A DNA stretch of 64,000 nucleotides from CF-46 sp963760735 (GTDB lineage: Bacteria > Chloroflexota > Limnocylindria > Limnocylindrales > CSP1-4): positions 1,426,001 to 1,490,000 of the forward strand of contig CAVXEB010000004.1 in NCBI GenBank assembly GCA_963760735.1, in the 5' to 3' direction. The notes under the pieces are model-generated. The model saw nothing but the letters and a program-made list of their open reading frames with translations, was not told where the DNA came from and made no database searches. The position numbers and the translations under genes were made by a program. The number at the start of each line of letters is the position of its first letter. The first letter of the stretch is position 1. This document shows, in pieces, positions 27,522-37,031 of the stretch.

Positions 27522-28823
27522 TCAGGCCGGACTCCAGCCGGCCCCGAGGCGAAGGACCTGGCGCGGACGGGCCGCCCGGCCGGACGAGCTGTTGACCGTG
27601 TCGACGACGAGCGCGGCCTCGCGGTAGACGCGGTCCAGGTCGATCGCCCGATGCGGGGTCAACACGACGATCACATCGCTGTCGGCCAGCACCTCGCTCA
27701 GCCCGACCGACTCGAGGCTCGTTCCGTCCTTGTCCCGGAACGTCGGGACGTGCGGATCGTGGAACCGGACATCGGCGCCGCGACTGCGGAGGCCCGCGAT
27801 CACGTCGGCCGCCGGTGAGTTGCGGGCGTCGCGAACGTCGGGCTTGAAGGCCACGCCCAGGATCCCGACACGGGCACCGCGAAGCGCGACGCTGCGCTCG
27901 TTCAAGGCCTCGGCGACCAGATCCACGACATGCCGCGGCATCGCGAAGTTGATGTCGCCGGCGAGCTCGACGAACCGGTCGACGAAGCCGAACTCGCGGG
28001 CCCGCCACGACAGGTAGTACGGGTCGACCGGGATGCAGTGCCCGCCGACGCCGGGGCCCGGCGTGAACCTCATGAACCCGAACGGCTTCGTCGCCGCCGC
28101 GTCGATCACCTCCCAGACGTCGATCCCCATCCGCTCGCAGAGCAGGGCGAGCTGGTTGACGAGGGCGATGTTGACGTTCCGGAAGACGTTCTCGAGGAGC
28201 TTCGCGAGCTCGGCGGCGTCGGGCGATGAGAGCGCCCGGACGTTGTCGTTGATCCGCCCGAGGAGCGTGGCTGCTCTCTCGGTGGCTTCCGGCGTCGTTG
28301 CCCCGACGAGCCGCGGAATCGCCTTCGACGCCGACGCGGGGTCGCCGGGGTTCACCCGCTCGGGCGCGAACGCGAGGTCGAAGTCCCGGCCGGCGACGAG
28401 CCCCGACCGCTCCAGCTCGGCCCGGAACGGACCGGTCGTCGTGCCCGGGAACGTCGTCGACTGGAGGACGATCAGCTGGCCCGTCCGGAGATGCTCGCGG
28501 ATCATCGCTGCGGCGCTGAGCATCGGCCCGAGGTCCGGATCCTTGGCGGTCGTGATCGGCGTCGGGACGCAGACGAACACGACGTCGGCGTCCGGGAGGT
28601 GGGCACCGGCCGGCTCGACGACGGTCAGACCGCCGGCGAGGGCCGCCTTGAGCCGATCGTCGGAGACGTCGTCGATCGGCGAATGGCCGGACGCGATGTC
28701 CGCGACGCGTGGCGCGTGGGCGTCGATCCCTTCCACGGACAGGCCGGCTTCGACGAACGAGATGGCCAGCGGCAGGCCGACATAGCCCAGCCCGACGATG
28801 GCCAGCGACTGATCTGCGGTCAT
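27522..28823 (-). CDS. Nucleotide-sugar (UDP-GlcNAc/ManNAc or UDP-Glc) 6-dehydrogenase
   Basis: The 433-residue enzyme oxidises the C6 hydroxyl of a UDP-hexose to a uronic acid in two NAD-dependent steps. The N-terminal Rossmann motif is LAIVGLGYVGLPLA. The central domain has VNIALVNQLALLCE and the catalytic cysteine in PGVGGHCIPVDPYYL. The C-terminal UDP-binding domain has ILGVAFKPDVRDARNSPA. The motif set is closest to the WecC/WbpA-type N-acetylhexosamine dehydrogenases, but UDP-glucose use cannot be excluded. It is divergent from the ABC exporter genes. A second paralogue lies at 44113-45547. Confidence 0.92.
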   Translation of the reverse strand: MTADQSLAIVGLGYVGLPLAISFVEAGLSVEGIDAHAPRVADIASGHSPIDDVSDDRLKAALAGGLTVVEPAGAHLPDADVVFVCVPTPITTAKDPDLGPMLSAAAMIREHLRTGQLIVLQSTTFPGTTTGPFRAELERSGLVAGRDFDLAFAPERVNPGDPASASKAIPRLVGATTPEATERAATLLGRINDNVRALSSPDAAELAKLLENVFRNVNIALVNQLALLCERMGIDVWEVIDAAATKPFGFMRFTPGPGVGGHCIPVDPYYLSWRAREFGFVDRFVELAGDINFAMPRHVVDLVAEALNERSVALRGARVGILGVAFKPDVRDARNSPAADVIAGLRSRGADVRFHDPHVPTFRDKDGTSLESVGLSEVLADSDVIVVLTPHRAIDLDRVYREAALVVDTVNSSSGRAARPRQVLRLGAGWSPA

Positions 28824-28883
28824 GGCCGGATGGTATCCGCTCGACCTGCCGGTCCGGCGGGAGGTGATACCCTGCCGTCCCGA

Positions 28884-29750
28884 ATGGACATCACCCAGGA
28901 AGCCCCTGCCGCGTTCCGCACGAGCGCGAAACGGCCGGGGCCCGTCGGCCTGCTGAGGGAGGCGGCCGACGACCTCCGCTCCCGCTGGCGGCTGATCCGC
29001 TATCTCGCGCGGGCCGACCTCAAGCGAACGGGCGCGGACACGCTGTTCGGGAACCTCTGGTGGGTCCTCGACCCACTCCTCCAGATGGCCGTCTACGTCG
29101 TGCTCGTCACGATCATCTTCCAGCGGTCGACGCCGGCCTACCCGCTGTTCATCTTCGCCGCGATCCTGCCGTGGAAGTGGTTCAGCACGGTCGTGTCCGA
29201 CTCGATCACCTCGGTCTCGGGCCAGGAACGGCTGATCAAGCAGATCATGTTCCCGAAGATCGTCCTGCCGGCCGCGGCGATGATCGCGGGTGTCGCCCAG
29301 TTCGCGTTCGGCCTGATCCCGCTGGCCGCGATGCTCATCCTGTTCTACTCCGACCGGATCAGCCTCGCCCTCCTGTACATCCCGGTCGTGGCGGTCGTCC
29401 AGTTCGTGTTCACGGCAGGCTTCGGGCTGATCGTGGCGACGCTGAACGTGTTCTTCCGCGACGTCGGCAACCTCGCCCGGCACGTCCTCCGGCTGTGGTT
29501 CTATCTCTCGCCGGCGCTGTACGGCGCGGACACGATCAACCAGCTGGCGACGTCCCATCCGACCGTCGTCACCCTGATGAAACTGAATCCGTTCTACGCG
29601 ATCCTCGTGTCGTACCGCGACGCGATCTACTACGGCCAGGCGCCGGACTTCGCGCTCCTCGGCGCGGTGTTCGTCGGGTCCCTGATCCTGCTCATCGTCG
29701 GGATGATGTTCTTCAAGCGGCTCGAGCCGTCGTTCGCGAAGGTCCTGTGA
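28884..29750 (+). CDS. ABC-2 type polysaccharide export permease
   Basis: The 288-residue protein has a cytoplasmic N terminus ending in the amphipathic helix RSRWRLIRYLARADLKRTG, then six membrane segments, in the manner of Wzm/TagG permeases (FGNLWWVLDPLLQMAVYVVLV, FAAILPWKWFSTVVSDSI, VVFRDVGN-like VFFRDVGNLARHVLRLWFYLSPALY). With the ATPase gene it shares the TGATG overlap at 29748-29752, it forms an exporter for an undecaprenyl-linked glycan. ATG 28884 was chosen. The frame extends upstream but runs under the divergent dehydrogenase gene. Confidence 0.92.
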   Translation: MDITQEAPAAFRTSAKRPGPVGLLREAADDLRSRWRLIRYLARADLKRTGADTLFGNLWWVLDPLLQMAVYVVLVTIIFQRSTPAYPLFIFAAILPWKWFSTVVSDSITSVSGQERLIKQIMFPKIVLPAAAMIAGVAQFAFGLIPLAAMLILFYSDRISLALLYIPVVAVVQFVFTAGFGLIVATLNVFFRDVGNLARHVLRLWFYLSPALYGADTINQLATSHPTVVTLMKLNPFYAILVSYRDAIYYGQAPDFALLGAVFVGSLILLIVGMMFFKRLEPSFAKVL

Positions 29751-30859
29751 TGGAGCCAGCGGCCCAGCCGCCCACGATCGATCCGATGCCGAGCGCGCAG
29801 GCTCCGATTACGCCCATCGCGAAGGGGGCGGAGTACGCGATCGACGTCGAGGGCCTCGGCGTGCGCTACAACCTCCGCCTGACGAAGAAGAACACGCTTC
29901 GCCAGACGCTCGGCACGATCATGCGGCGTGGCGAGGGCGACCGGACGTTCTGGGCACTCCGCGACGTCACGCTCCGGCTCGTCCACGGCGAGTCACTGGC
30001 GGTCATCGGCCCGAACGGCGCCGGCAAGAGCACGCTCCTCCAGACCCTCGCTGGGATCATCACCCCGTCGGCTGGGTCCGTCGATGTCCGCGGCCACATC
30101 TCGAGCCTTCTCCAGCTCGGGGCGGGCTTCGACCAGGACCTGAACGGCCGCGACAACATCATGCTGGCCGGCGCCTTCATGGGCATCCCCCACGATGAGA
30201 TGGTCCGCCGCCAGGAGTCGATCGTGGATTTCGCCGACATCGGCCAGTTCATCGACGCGCCGATCAAGACCTACTCGTCCGGGATGCGGGCGCGGCTCGG
30301 GTTCGCGATCGCCACCTCCGTGGATCCGGACATCCTCCTGCTCGACGAAGTCCTCGCGACCGGCGACCAGGCGTTCCGCGAGAAGAGCAAGGCGCGCGTC
30401 CTCCAGCTCGCCAAGAGCGCGAAGGCGATCGTCCTCGTGACCCACGACATGAACTGGGTCACCGAGTTCTGCAACCGGGCGATGCTGATCGAGAAGGGCC
30501 ATGTCGTCGCCGAGGGCAGCCCGGAGGACATCGTCACGCTTCATCAGGAGCATTCGAGGACGGAACGCGTCAAGAAGGAAGCGGAGATGCTCGCCAAGCT
30601 CGGCGACTCTCCCGGGTTCTCGCCATGGGCCATCTCGACGCAGACGGCGCTCAAGGAGGCGCGCGAGGCCGGGGCCAAGATTGCAGGCGACGATGTCACT
30701 GCGGCCCTCATCGCGAGTGCGGGCATCACGCCGCCTCCTGCGACGGGGCGAGACGGAGCGAGCAACCCGAGCGGCTCGGGAGCGCCAACCGCACCTGCGA
30801 CACCGGCGAGCGATTCGGGCCGTGCCGCATCCGTCGATGAGGATCGGACGAGCCGATGA
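29750..30859 (+). CDS. ABC exporter ATP-binding protein (Wzt/TagH-like)
   Basis: The nucleotide-binding domain (about residues 25-260) has Walker A GPNGAGKST, the Q-loop region SLLQLGAGFDQDLNGRDN, the divergent signature TYSSGMRARLGFA and Walker B DILLLDEVLATGD with the H-loop VLVTHDM. These match polysaccharide exporters. About 110 C-terminal residues are charged, then low-complexity (proline, serine, alanine), with no Wzt-type carbohydrate-binding domain, so substrate end-recognition is probably done elsewhere. It overlaps the permease gene by one base and the next gene by four. Confidence 0.93.
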   Translation: MEPAAQPPTIDPMPSAQAPITPIAKGAEYAIDVEGLGVRYNLRLTKKNTLRQTLGTIMRRGEGDRTFWALRDVTLRLVHGESLAVIGPNGAGKSTLLQTLAGIITPSAGSVDVRGHISSLLQLGAGFDQDLNGRDNIMLAGAFMGIPHDEMVRRQESIVDFADIGQFIDAPIKTYSSGMRARLGFAIATSVDPDILLLDEVLATGDQAFREKSKARVLQLAKSAKAIVLVTHDMNWVTEFCNRAMLIEKGHVVAEGSPEDIVTLHQEHSRTERVKKEAEMLAKLGDSPGFSPWAISTQTALKEAREAGAKIAGDDVTAALIASAGITPPPATGRDGASNPSGSGAPTAPATPASDSGRAASVDEDRTSR

Positions 30860-32622
30860 CGTCGTCGGTCGGCCGTAGCCGGCAGCTGCTGGGACGGGGC
30901 CGGCGCTACGCCGGGCGGATCCGGAGGGCCGTCCTTCGTCGTGCCAGCAACCTCGCGGCCCGGGTCCACCGACCGGAGTTCCTCGAGGGCTCGACGGGCG
31001 GGATCCGGAATGGGCTCCTGCAGCAGAAGCAGCGCGAGAACACCGCGAGGCGGACCTTCGGCTCGAACGATCTCGCGCGTCTCGAGCGGCTCCTCCAACG
31101 GGCCGACGAGGTGGTCCCGATCGCGGAGGCGTACGTCCGCCGCGACGACTGGCCGGAACGCTTCGCAACCGTCCGTCACGACATGGACCACGACCTCGAG
31201 AACTCGGTCCGGTTCGCTGAGTGGGAGGCGGAGCACGGGATCCGGTCGACCTACTTCGTCCTGCAGCGCGACTGGTACTGGGGCGGACCGGACGCGACGG
31301 AGCCGTCGGCGCTCACCCTCGAGGCGCTCGATCGGATCGCGTCCCTCGGCCACGAGATCGGCCTCCACAACAACGCCGTGAGCATTGCGCTGCGAACGGG
31401 CGGCGACCCGTTCGCGATCCTCGAGAACGACCTCGCCGCGCTCCGCCGCCACGGGTTCACGATCACGGGATCGGTCGCCCACGGCGAGCCGCTCTGCCAC
31501 GAGGTGGGGTTCGTCAACAACGAGATCTTCCGCGAGTGCATCCGACCGGCCACCCACCGGCCGGACCGCGTCCTGACCTGGACCGACCCGGCCGGCGCGA
31601 GCCGCCGGCTCCAGCTCCGCCAGCGCTCGATGCGCGACTTCGGCCTTGACTACGAGGCGAACTTCATCGGCCACACCCGCTACCTGTCCGACACGGGCGG
31701 CTACTGGCACCTGCCGTTCGCCCAGCTGGACGACGAGTTCGCCCGCGAGGGCGGGTTCCTGCAACTGCTGATCCATCCGGTCTGGTGGGCATTCTCCGGC
31801 GAGACCATCAAACCCCGACCGACGGTCGTGCCGGCGGCCGCCCCGAGTGCCGCCACCGTCGGCGATCCGTCCGCTCCGCCATTCGAGATCATCGTCCGCG
31901 GCGATTGCTGCTCGCGACGGGCCATCGACATGAACCGCGACCTCTTCGGCGGCAACCCGAGGATGCTCCGCGACGAGAAGGCCCGGACCGACTTCTTCCT
32001 CGACCACCTGAGCGTCGGGTCGCCCACGACCGACGACGTGATCCGGCTCATGGACGTCGACAAGATGGGCAAGAGCCTTCGGCACTACGCGCTGGGCCAG
32101 GTGGACCGGACGACGTTCGATGGCGATCGACCGCGCCTGATCGCAATCGACAACTACGCCGACATGAACTTCGGCGCCTGGCAGCACCGGGAAGCGGGCT
32201 GGAAGCTCTGGGTCCACCAAGCCTACGTCCGCGATCGCGAGGCGCTGGAGCGCGAGTTCCGCGACGTCCAGCGCCTCACGTTCGACGAGTCCCTGGCGGC
32301 CCACGTCCGGCTGATCGAGGAGTACCGGCGCCGCTATGGTGACGTCCCGGTCCTGTATCTCCATCAGCCGGTCGCCTACTACCGGAAGCTCGAACCTCGG
32401 CTCGACTTCCGGCGGCTGGGCCAGGAGCTCGAGGCAGCGTTGCCGCACGTCTACGCCGGAGACCTCCATGACGCCGAGCTCGACCCGGACGACATGGGCA
32501 GCTGCGGTCCGGGCCAGACGCTCCACTTCACCGGGCCCACGTACCGCAAGATGATCACGGTCGCGCTGGAGAAAGGACTCGCCGAATGGCTGACGCCGTC
32601 GAAGAGCGCGACCCCCGGCTGA
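30856..32622 (+). CDS. Polysaccharide-deacetylase-like / SGNH-like two-domain protein
   Basis: The 588-residue protein has a basic N terminus and a deacetylase-type (NodB-like) domain at about residues 95-330. Its metal-site motifs are ATVRHDMDHD and LGHEIGLHNN. A later block (about 330-588) resembles an SGNH/GDSL hydrolase: LIAIDNYADMNF where block I should carry the serine, and DPDDMGSCGPGQTLHFTGPTYRKM as the C-terminal Asp/His block. The serine of block I is replaced by asparagine, so the second domain may bind rather than hydrolyse. It probably modifies the exported glycan. Its ATG overlaps the ATPase stop by four bases. No signal peptide or clear TM is present. Confidence 0.7.
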   Translation: MTSSVGRSRQLLGRGRRYAGRIRRAVLRRASNLAARVHRPEFLEGSTGGIRNGLLQQKQRENTARRTFGSNDLARLERLLQRADEVVPIAEAYVRRDDWPERFATVRHDMDHDLENSVRFAEWEAEHGIRSTYFVLQRDWYWGGPDATEPSALTLEALDRIASLGHEIGLHNNAVSIALRTGGDPFAILENDLAALRRHGFTITGSVAHGEPLCHEVGFVNNEIFRECIRPATHRPDRVLTWTDPAGASRRLQLRQRSMRDFGLDYEANFIGHTRYLSDTGGYWHLPFAQLDDEFAREGGFLQLLIHPVWWAFSGETIKPRPTVVPAAAPSAATVGDPSAPPFEIIVRGDCCSRRAIDMNRDLFGGNPRMLRDEKARTDFFLDHLSVGSPTTDDVIRLMDVDKMGKSLRHYALGQVDRTTFDGDRPRLIAIDNYADMNFGAWQHREAGWKLWVHQAYVRDREALEREFRDVQRLTFDESLAAHVRLIEEYRRRYGDVPVLYLHQPVAYYRKLEPRLDFRRLGQELEAALPHVYAGDLHDAELDPDDMGSCGPGQTLHFTGPTYRKMITVALEKGLAEWLTPSKSATPG

Positions 32623-33437
32623 CGATCTCCTTCCTGCGGGCGGACACGCCGGATCCGGCCTGCACGGAGCTGGCCGACCAGCTGTACGAGAAATTCACCG
32701 CGCCGCACCCGAAGCACCCCGAGTACGGCACCTACCAGAACGGCTGCTCGATCCTGGGACTTCCCTCGACGTACGAGGAGTACTGGGAGGGCGCTGCCGG
32801 CTACGGCACGCGGCGCAAGGTCCGGAAGGCCGAGAAGGAGGGCTATACCTTCGCCTTCGTCAACCGCGACGACTACGTCGACGACATCTTCGCCATCAAC
32901 ACGTCGATGGAGGCTCGGCAGGGTCGCGAGATGACCGAGAGCTACCGGACGCGGCCGGGTCCCTACGGTCCGCTGCCCGACTACAACTGCCCGCGGCACC
33001 AGGTCCGGACGTACGGCGTGCTGAAGGACGGCCAACTGGTCGCGTACACATGGCTCTACCAGGTCGGCGAGATGTGCTTGTTCTCGACGATCCTGGGCCA
33101 CGGCGATCACCTGAACGCGGGAGTGATGTACCTCCTCGTCGCCGAGACCCTCCGCGACATCATCCCGTTCGCCGGGACGAAGTACGCGATGTACAACATG
33201 CACCAGTCGGGGACCGAGGGGCTCAAGTTCTTCAAGGAGCAGATGGGCTTCCGGTCCACCTGGGTCGATTGGCAGCGATCAGACGAGCCGGCAATCACGG
33301 GAACGCGCCCGGCCCAGGGCCGGACTCCTCCGCTCGGCTCGACCCGGGCTCGGCCGCGGCCGATGACCATCAGACGGATCGTTCGCGGCCTTGGGCGGCG
33401 GGCTCGGCGCCTGATCGCACCGAGCACCCGCCCATAG
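32586..33437 (+). CDS. GNAT/FemX-like acyltransferase-type protein
   Basis: This 283-residue protein overlaps the deacetylase-like gene by 37 bases, so it is co-translated. The middle segment (TRRKVRKAEKEGYTFAFVNRDDYVDDIFAINTSMEARQGREM to YGVLKDGQLVAYTWLYQVGEMCLFSTILGHGDHLNAGVMYLL) has the beta-alpha pattern of a GNAT or FemX-type acyltransferase. The C-terminal 50 residues are very basic. It could transfer an acyl or aminoacyl group to the glycan handled by the neighbouring exporter. Family membership is a pattern-level inference. Confidence 0.6.
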   Translation: MADAVEERDPRLTISFLRADTPDPACTELADQLYEKFTAPHPKHPEYGTYQNGCSILGLPSTYEEYWEGAAGYGTRRKVRKAEKEGYTFAFVNRDDYVDDIFAINTSMEARQGREMTESYRTRPGPYGPLPDYNCPRHQVRTYGVLKDGQLVAYTWLYQVGEMCLFSTILGHGDHLNAGVMYLLVAETLRDIIPFAGTKYAMYNMHQSGTEGLKFFKEQMGFRSTWVDWQRSDEPAITGTRPAQGRTPPLGSTRARPRPMTIRRIVRGLGRRARRLIAPSTRP

Positions 33438-33501
33438 GTCCGGCCTCGGCCTGAAATCGACGCAGGTCCATCAGCGGTTCGGCGAGCCCGATCATCGCGG
33501 C

Positions 33502-35028
33502 TCAGGGTGTTCCGGCTGGACAGACGGCAACGACCCAGATCCCCGCCCCCGGATCCGCGAGAATCGGCGTCCGGAGGACCCCATCGACCTCGGTCGCCGC
33601 GCCACTCTCGAGGATCGGCATGGACGGTTGAGCCCGGTCGAGGTAGGCATCGTGGACGACGAAGGAACCCGCTGACAGGTCGCCCGTCGGCATCCCTCCG
33701 GGATCGGCGACGAGGGGGCCAATTCGGTCGAGCGGCACGTCGAGATCCACCGCCAGTCGGGGCGTCATGAGGCCGGGCACGACGAGGCGGACCGACGCAG
33801 GATCCGAGCATTCCCCGGCCGCGAGGCTCGTTCGGATCGCCCCGACGGCTGCGTCGGTGTTGAAAGCGACTTGAAGGGTTGCGTCGATGAGTCGTCTGCT
33901 CGGGCCATAGGTCGGAGCCCACGGGCGAGCGACCAGGAAGGCGATGACAACCGCAACAACCACCAATGCCGCGTCAACGGTTGACTTGAATCCGTCCGGG
34001 ATGGCTCGGACGCGGCCCCGAACGGTCGTCGCGAGAACTGCGACGCCGATCGATGCGGCGAACACGAGCGCCAGATCGATCAAGAGAAAGTACCGAGTGG
34101 AGACGTAGGTGTTCCGTGCGGCGAGCAACAGGAGCAGCGCGGCGACTCCGAAGATCATTGCCACTAGTCCGGACGCGATCGGCCACGATCGTTTGCGGAT
34201 CAGCCACGCCAGACCGAGCGCAGCCAGGATCACCATTGGAAGCATGGCCCGGTAGCGCTCGACGAAGGCCGCGATCATCGCCGGCAGGTCGCGGACGGAA
34301 GCCGCGTTCTCACGCGAGTACCGCGCCGAGACCTCGAGCCAGTAGAAGGCATTGCCGGTCAGCGCAGCATCGTGAACGAGCATGATAGGGAGTGCGAGAA
34401 ATCCCAAGAGCAGGGGCGCCAAATCCGACCAGCGAGGAGCGGAGCCGGGATTGCGTCGATCGATCAGCCGAATCACGACAGCGATGGCCGCGACGGCCGG
34501 CAGGACGATGACCTCGAAGCGGGCAAGCGCCGCGACCATCAGGGCGATCCCAGCCAACACATAGGAAGGGCTTCGTTGGGTTAGCGCCAGACCCGCGATC
34601 GCCAGCATGGCAAGCGCAAACGGTGTTGCGTAGGACAGCGCTACATCCTGCAGGAGCAACGCCGAGCCGAGGAGTGCGACACAGGCGAACGCGCCTGCGG
34701 CAGCACCAGCCAGCCTCGTCGCCAACAGCGTCGCGAGCCCAATTGCGAACCCGTATCCGACCACTGTCAGCATGCCGATCGCGCGCCAGTCGTGGGTCAG
34801 ACCAAAAGCGATCCCATACAGCACGGTAAGCAGCGGCTTCGGAGTTGCGCCCACGAACGCTTCCAGCTTTGCGCCCGAGCTGATCCTCTCGAAATACAGT
34901 ACGGAAGCCGCCGAGTCGAATCCGACGGAGCCCACCTCCCAGGGTCGAACAAGCCAACCAACGATCAGGGTCGCCGCGATCCCGGCGAACGCCGCTCCGA
35001 CCGTCGCGCGACCGGGCGATGCGATCAA
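33502..35028 (-). CDS. Multi-pass membrane glycosyltransferase-like protein (GT-C type)
   Basis: The 508-residue protein has about ten to twelve hydrophobic helices, an early extracytoplasmic loop with acidic residues (GSVGFDSAASVLYFERISSGAKLE) and a soluble C-terminal part of about 130 residues. This layout fits GT-C enzymes such as ArnT or dolichyl-phosphate-sugar-dependent transferases, though the catalytic acidic pair is not certain. TTG 35028 overlaps the upstream GT4 stop as TTGA. Codon use here is less GC-biased than in the flanking operons. Confidence 0.65.
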   Translation of the reverse strand: MIASPGRATVGAAFAGIAATLIVGWLVRPWEVGSVGFDSAASVLYFERISSGAKLEAFVGATPKPLLTVLYGIAFGLTHDWRAIGMLTVVGYGFAIGLATLLATRLAGAAAGAFACVALLGSALLLQDVALSYATPFALAMLAIAGLALTQRSPSYVLAGIALMVAALARFEVIVLPAVAAIAVVIRLIDRRNPGSAPRWSDLAPLLLGFLALPIMLVHDAALTGNAFYWLEVSARYSRENAASVRDLPAMIAAFVERYRAMLPMVILAALGLAWLIRKRSWPIASGLVAMIFGVAALLLLLAARNTYVSTRYFLLIDLALVFAASIGVAVLATTVRGRVRAIPDGFKSTVDAALVVVAVVIAFLVARPWAPTYGPSRRLIDATLQVAFNTDAAVGAIRTSLAAGECSDPASVRLVVPGLMTPRLAVDLDVPLDRIGPLVADPGGMPTGDLSAGSFVVHDAYLDRAQPSMPILESGAATEVDGVLRTPILADPGAGIWVVAVCPAGTP

Positions 35029-36086
35029 GCGGACTCTGCCAGCTCGGACAGCTGCGCTGCGAGGCGATCAGAGATCGATGACCAGGCAAACGAGGCCGAG
35101 GCTGCCTGGCGGGCGTTCTCGCCGAGGCGACGAGCGAGGACCTCGTCGCTCAACAGACGCCGGATCGCGTCGGCAAGGTCCTCGGTCTCATCGCCGCCGG
35201 CGACGATCCCGGCTTCGTTGCGCTCGACGACGTCGCGCATCGCTCGCCGTGGGGTGACGACAACGGGTCGGCCACTCGCCATGGCGTCGAAGAGCTTGAT
35301 CGGCGACACGGCGTCCCAGTACTCAGCCGGTGGATTCGGGATGCACTGCACCGTTGCGCGCCCCAGCTCCGGCCCGAGCCGATCGTATGGCGCCGAAGCA
35401 AATTCGATCCACGTCCTGGTCGCGGAGTCGACCCGCAGCCGGTCGAGGTAGGCCGCGCTGGCCTCGCCGGTCGCGGCAAGCCAAAGCACAAGCCTCAGCT
35501 CCGGGATGTCCTCGCGAACGAGCTCGGCGGCAGCAATCAGGTGCTCGATGCCGCGACGGGGAGCCGCACCGGACATCATGCCAATGGCCGGCACGGACGG
35601 CCAGGGCATCGGCTGGATGATGTCCGGATCCGTTCCATTGCCGACGACCAGCACGCGGGATGGATCGAGGCCCGCCAGCGTCGCAAGCTCATCCGAGGGG
35701 ACGATGTGCCAGCGGAACGCATCGAGATTCTGCCGCCGACGCTCCTGCGTCCGCGCGAGCCACTCGTCATCGGCGGGAATTCCGAGCACCGCCCGCTGCA
35801 GGATCGCGTCGTCATGGAAGTCGACCGCGAACGGAACCGCAGCGCCGCCCGCCAGTTCCGCGACAGCGTCCGGGCCAAGCAAGGTGGCGGCCACGACCAA
35901 CCGGCGGCGCCGATCCCACGGTCTCCGCCGAGTCGCAAGGGCTGTTCGCACGTCCTTGCGCGACCAGCCACCGAGATCGATCGCGTCGGTTCGCTTCGCG
36001 AGCGACGCAAGGACGTAGTGGCGGCGAAGGTCGCCACCCCAGCGCGCCTGCCGCAGCTCGCGCAGGACAACCCACGAAATCGACAC
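35025..36086 (-). CDS. GT4-like glycosyltransferase
   Basis: The 353-residue protein has the C-terminal GT-B donor fold (IGMMSGAAPRRGIEHLIAAAELVREDIPELRLVL, ECIPNP-like VQCIPNPPAEYWDAVSPIKLFDAMASGRPVVVTP) and a shortened acceptor half starting VSISWVVLRELRQARWGGDL. GTG 36086 was preferred: the extra 39 residues of the longer frame are arginine/serine-rich and lie over the start of the divergent methyltransferase gene. It is translationally coupled to the membrane transferase. Third-position GC is lower than in the rest of the locus. Confidence 0.78.
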   Translation of the reverse strand: MSISWVVLRELRQARWGGDLRRHYVLASLAKRTDAIDLGGWSRKDVRTALATRRRPWDRRRRLVVAATLLGPDAVAELAGGAAVPFAVDFHDDAILQRAVLGIPADDEWLARTQERRRQNLDAFRWHIVPSDELATLAGLDPSRVLVVGNGTDPDIIQPMPWPSVPAIGMMSGAAPRRGIEHLIAAAELVREDIPELRLVLWLAATGEASAAYLDRLRVDSATRTWIEFASAPYDRLGPELGRATVQCIPNPPAEYWDAVSPIKLFDAMASGRPVVVTPRRAMRDVVERNEAGIVAGGDETEDLADAIRRLLSDEVLARRLGENARQAASASFAWSSISDRLAAQLSELAESA

Positions 36087-36133
36087 GGCCAAAGGATAGG
36101 CTGGCGCCCGGCGACCTTGGCTAGACTCCACGC

Positions 36134-36931
36134 GTGACGGACGATCGATCCCTTCGCCAGCTCGCGATGGAATTCGGGACCGACAAGCAGGGCTCGCATT
36201 CATACGCCGACCGATATGAGCACCACCTCGGCCGGTTGCGCGATGTCGCCATCACGCTCCTCGAGATCGGAGTGGGTGGCTATCGCGATCCCCGGGCCGG
36301 TGGCGAGTCATTGCGTATGTGGAAGGCGTTCTTCCCGAACGCCCGAATCATCGGTGTCGATCTTCACGACAAATCGGCCCTGGCCGAAGAGCGTATCGAG
36401 ATCGTTCAGGGCGATCAGGGCGATCCCGCGTTCCTCGACTGGCTGGGCTCGAGCCATGGCCCGTTCGACGTCGTGATCGACGATGGCAGCCATGTGAACG
36501 CTCACGTCATCGCCACCTTCCGTGGCCTGTTCCCTTTTCTCGCGGAGGACGGGATCTACGCGATCGAGGATCTCCAGACCTCCTATTGGGAACGTGGCTA
36601 CGGGGGATCCAGCCGCGGGGATCGCCGTGGGACGTCGATGGCGATGTTGCTTGACCTCGCCGACGCCCTGAACTATGCCGAGTTCGACATCGCCGGCTAC
36701 GAGCCGTCCGCGTTCGACGTCGGAATCGAGAGCGTCACCTTCTATCACAACCTCGCGTTCATCCAGCGCGGCCACAACGACGAGCCCTCGAACTTCCTGC
36801 CACCGCATCCACGACCATCGACCGTCTACGCCGTGCAAGCCCGGACGGCGGTCCGCCGACCGTCGGCGGTCAGGCGCCTCAAGGCAGCCGGTCGTCGAGT
36901 CGGGCGGCGGATCATTCCAGGTCCGCGGTAG
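36134..36931 (+). CDS. Class I SAM-dependent methyltransferase (MycE/macrocin-like sugar O-methyltransferase)
   Basis: The 265-residue protein has the SAM-binding start AITLLEIGVGGYRDPRAGGESLRMWKAFFPNARIIGVDLHD and the active-site segment FDVVIDDGSHVNAHVIATFRGLFPFLAEDGIYAIEDLQTSYW, both typical of the metal-dependent sugar O-methyltransferases related to MycE. It probably methylates a hydroxyl on the surface glycan or an activated sugar. The GTG at 36134 is 47 bases from the divergent GT4 start at 36086. The C-terminal 30 residues are arginine-rich. Confidence 0.82.
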   Translation: MTDDRSLRQLAMEFGTDKQGSHSYADRYEHHLGRLRDVAITLLEIGVGGYRDPRAGGESLRMWKAFFPNARIIGVDLHDKSALAEERIEIVQGDQGDPAFLDWLGSSHGPFDVVIDDGSHVNAHVIATFRGLFPFLAEDGIYAIEDLQTSYWERGYGGSSRGDRRGTSMAMLLDLADALNYAEFDIAGYEPSAFDVGIESVTFYHNLAFIQRGHNDEPSNFLPPHPRPSTVYAVQARTAVRRPSAVRRLKAAGRRVGRRIIPGPR

Positions 36932-37031
36932 GTAGGAGCGGACAAAGCGAGTCGGTCCGCGACGTTGGGTCGAGGCGGTCGGACAAGGATGGCGGCACGG
37001 ATGCGCTGGCGCGACGGCTCGGCGGCCCTGA

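Noticed and set aside
33438..37031. Mobile island boundaries around the lower-GC patch
   Set aside because: No integrase, transposase, inverted terminal repeats or tRNA edges are present, so only a composition shift can be claimed.
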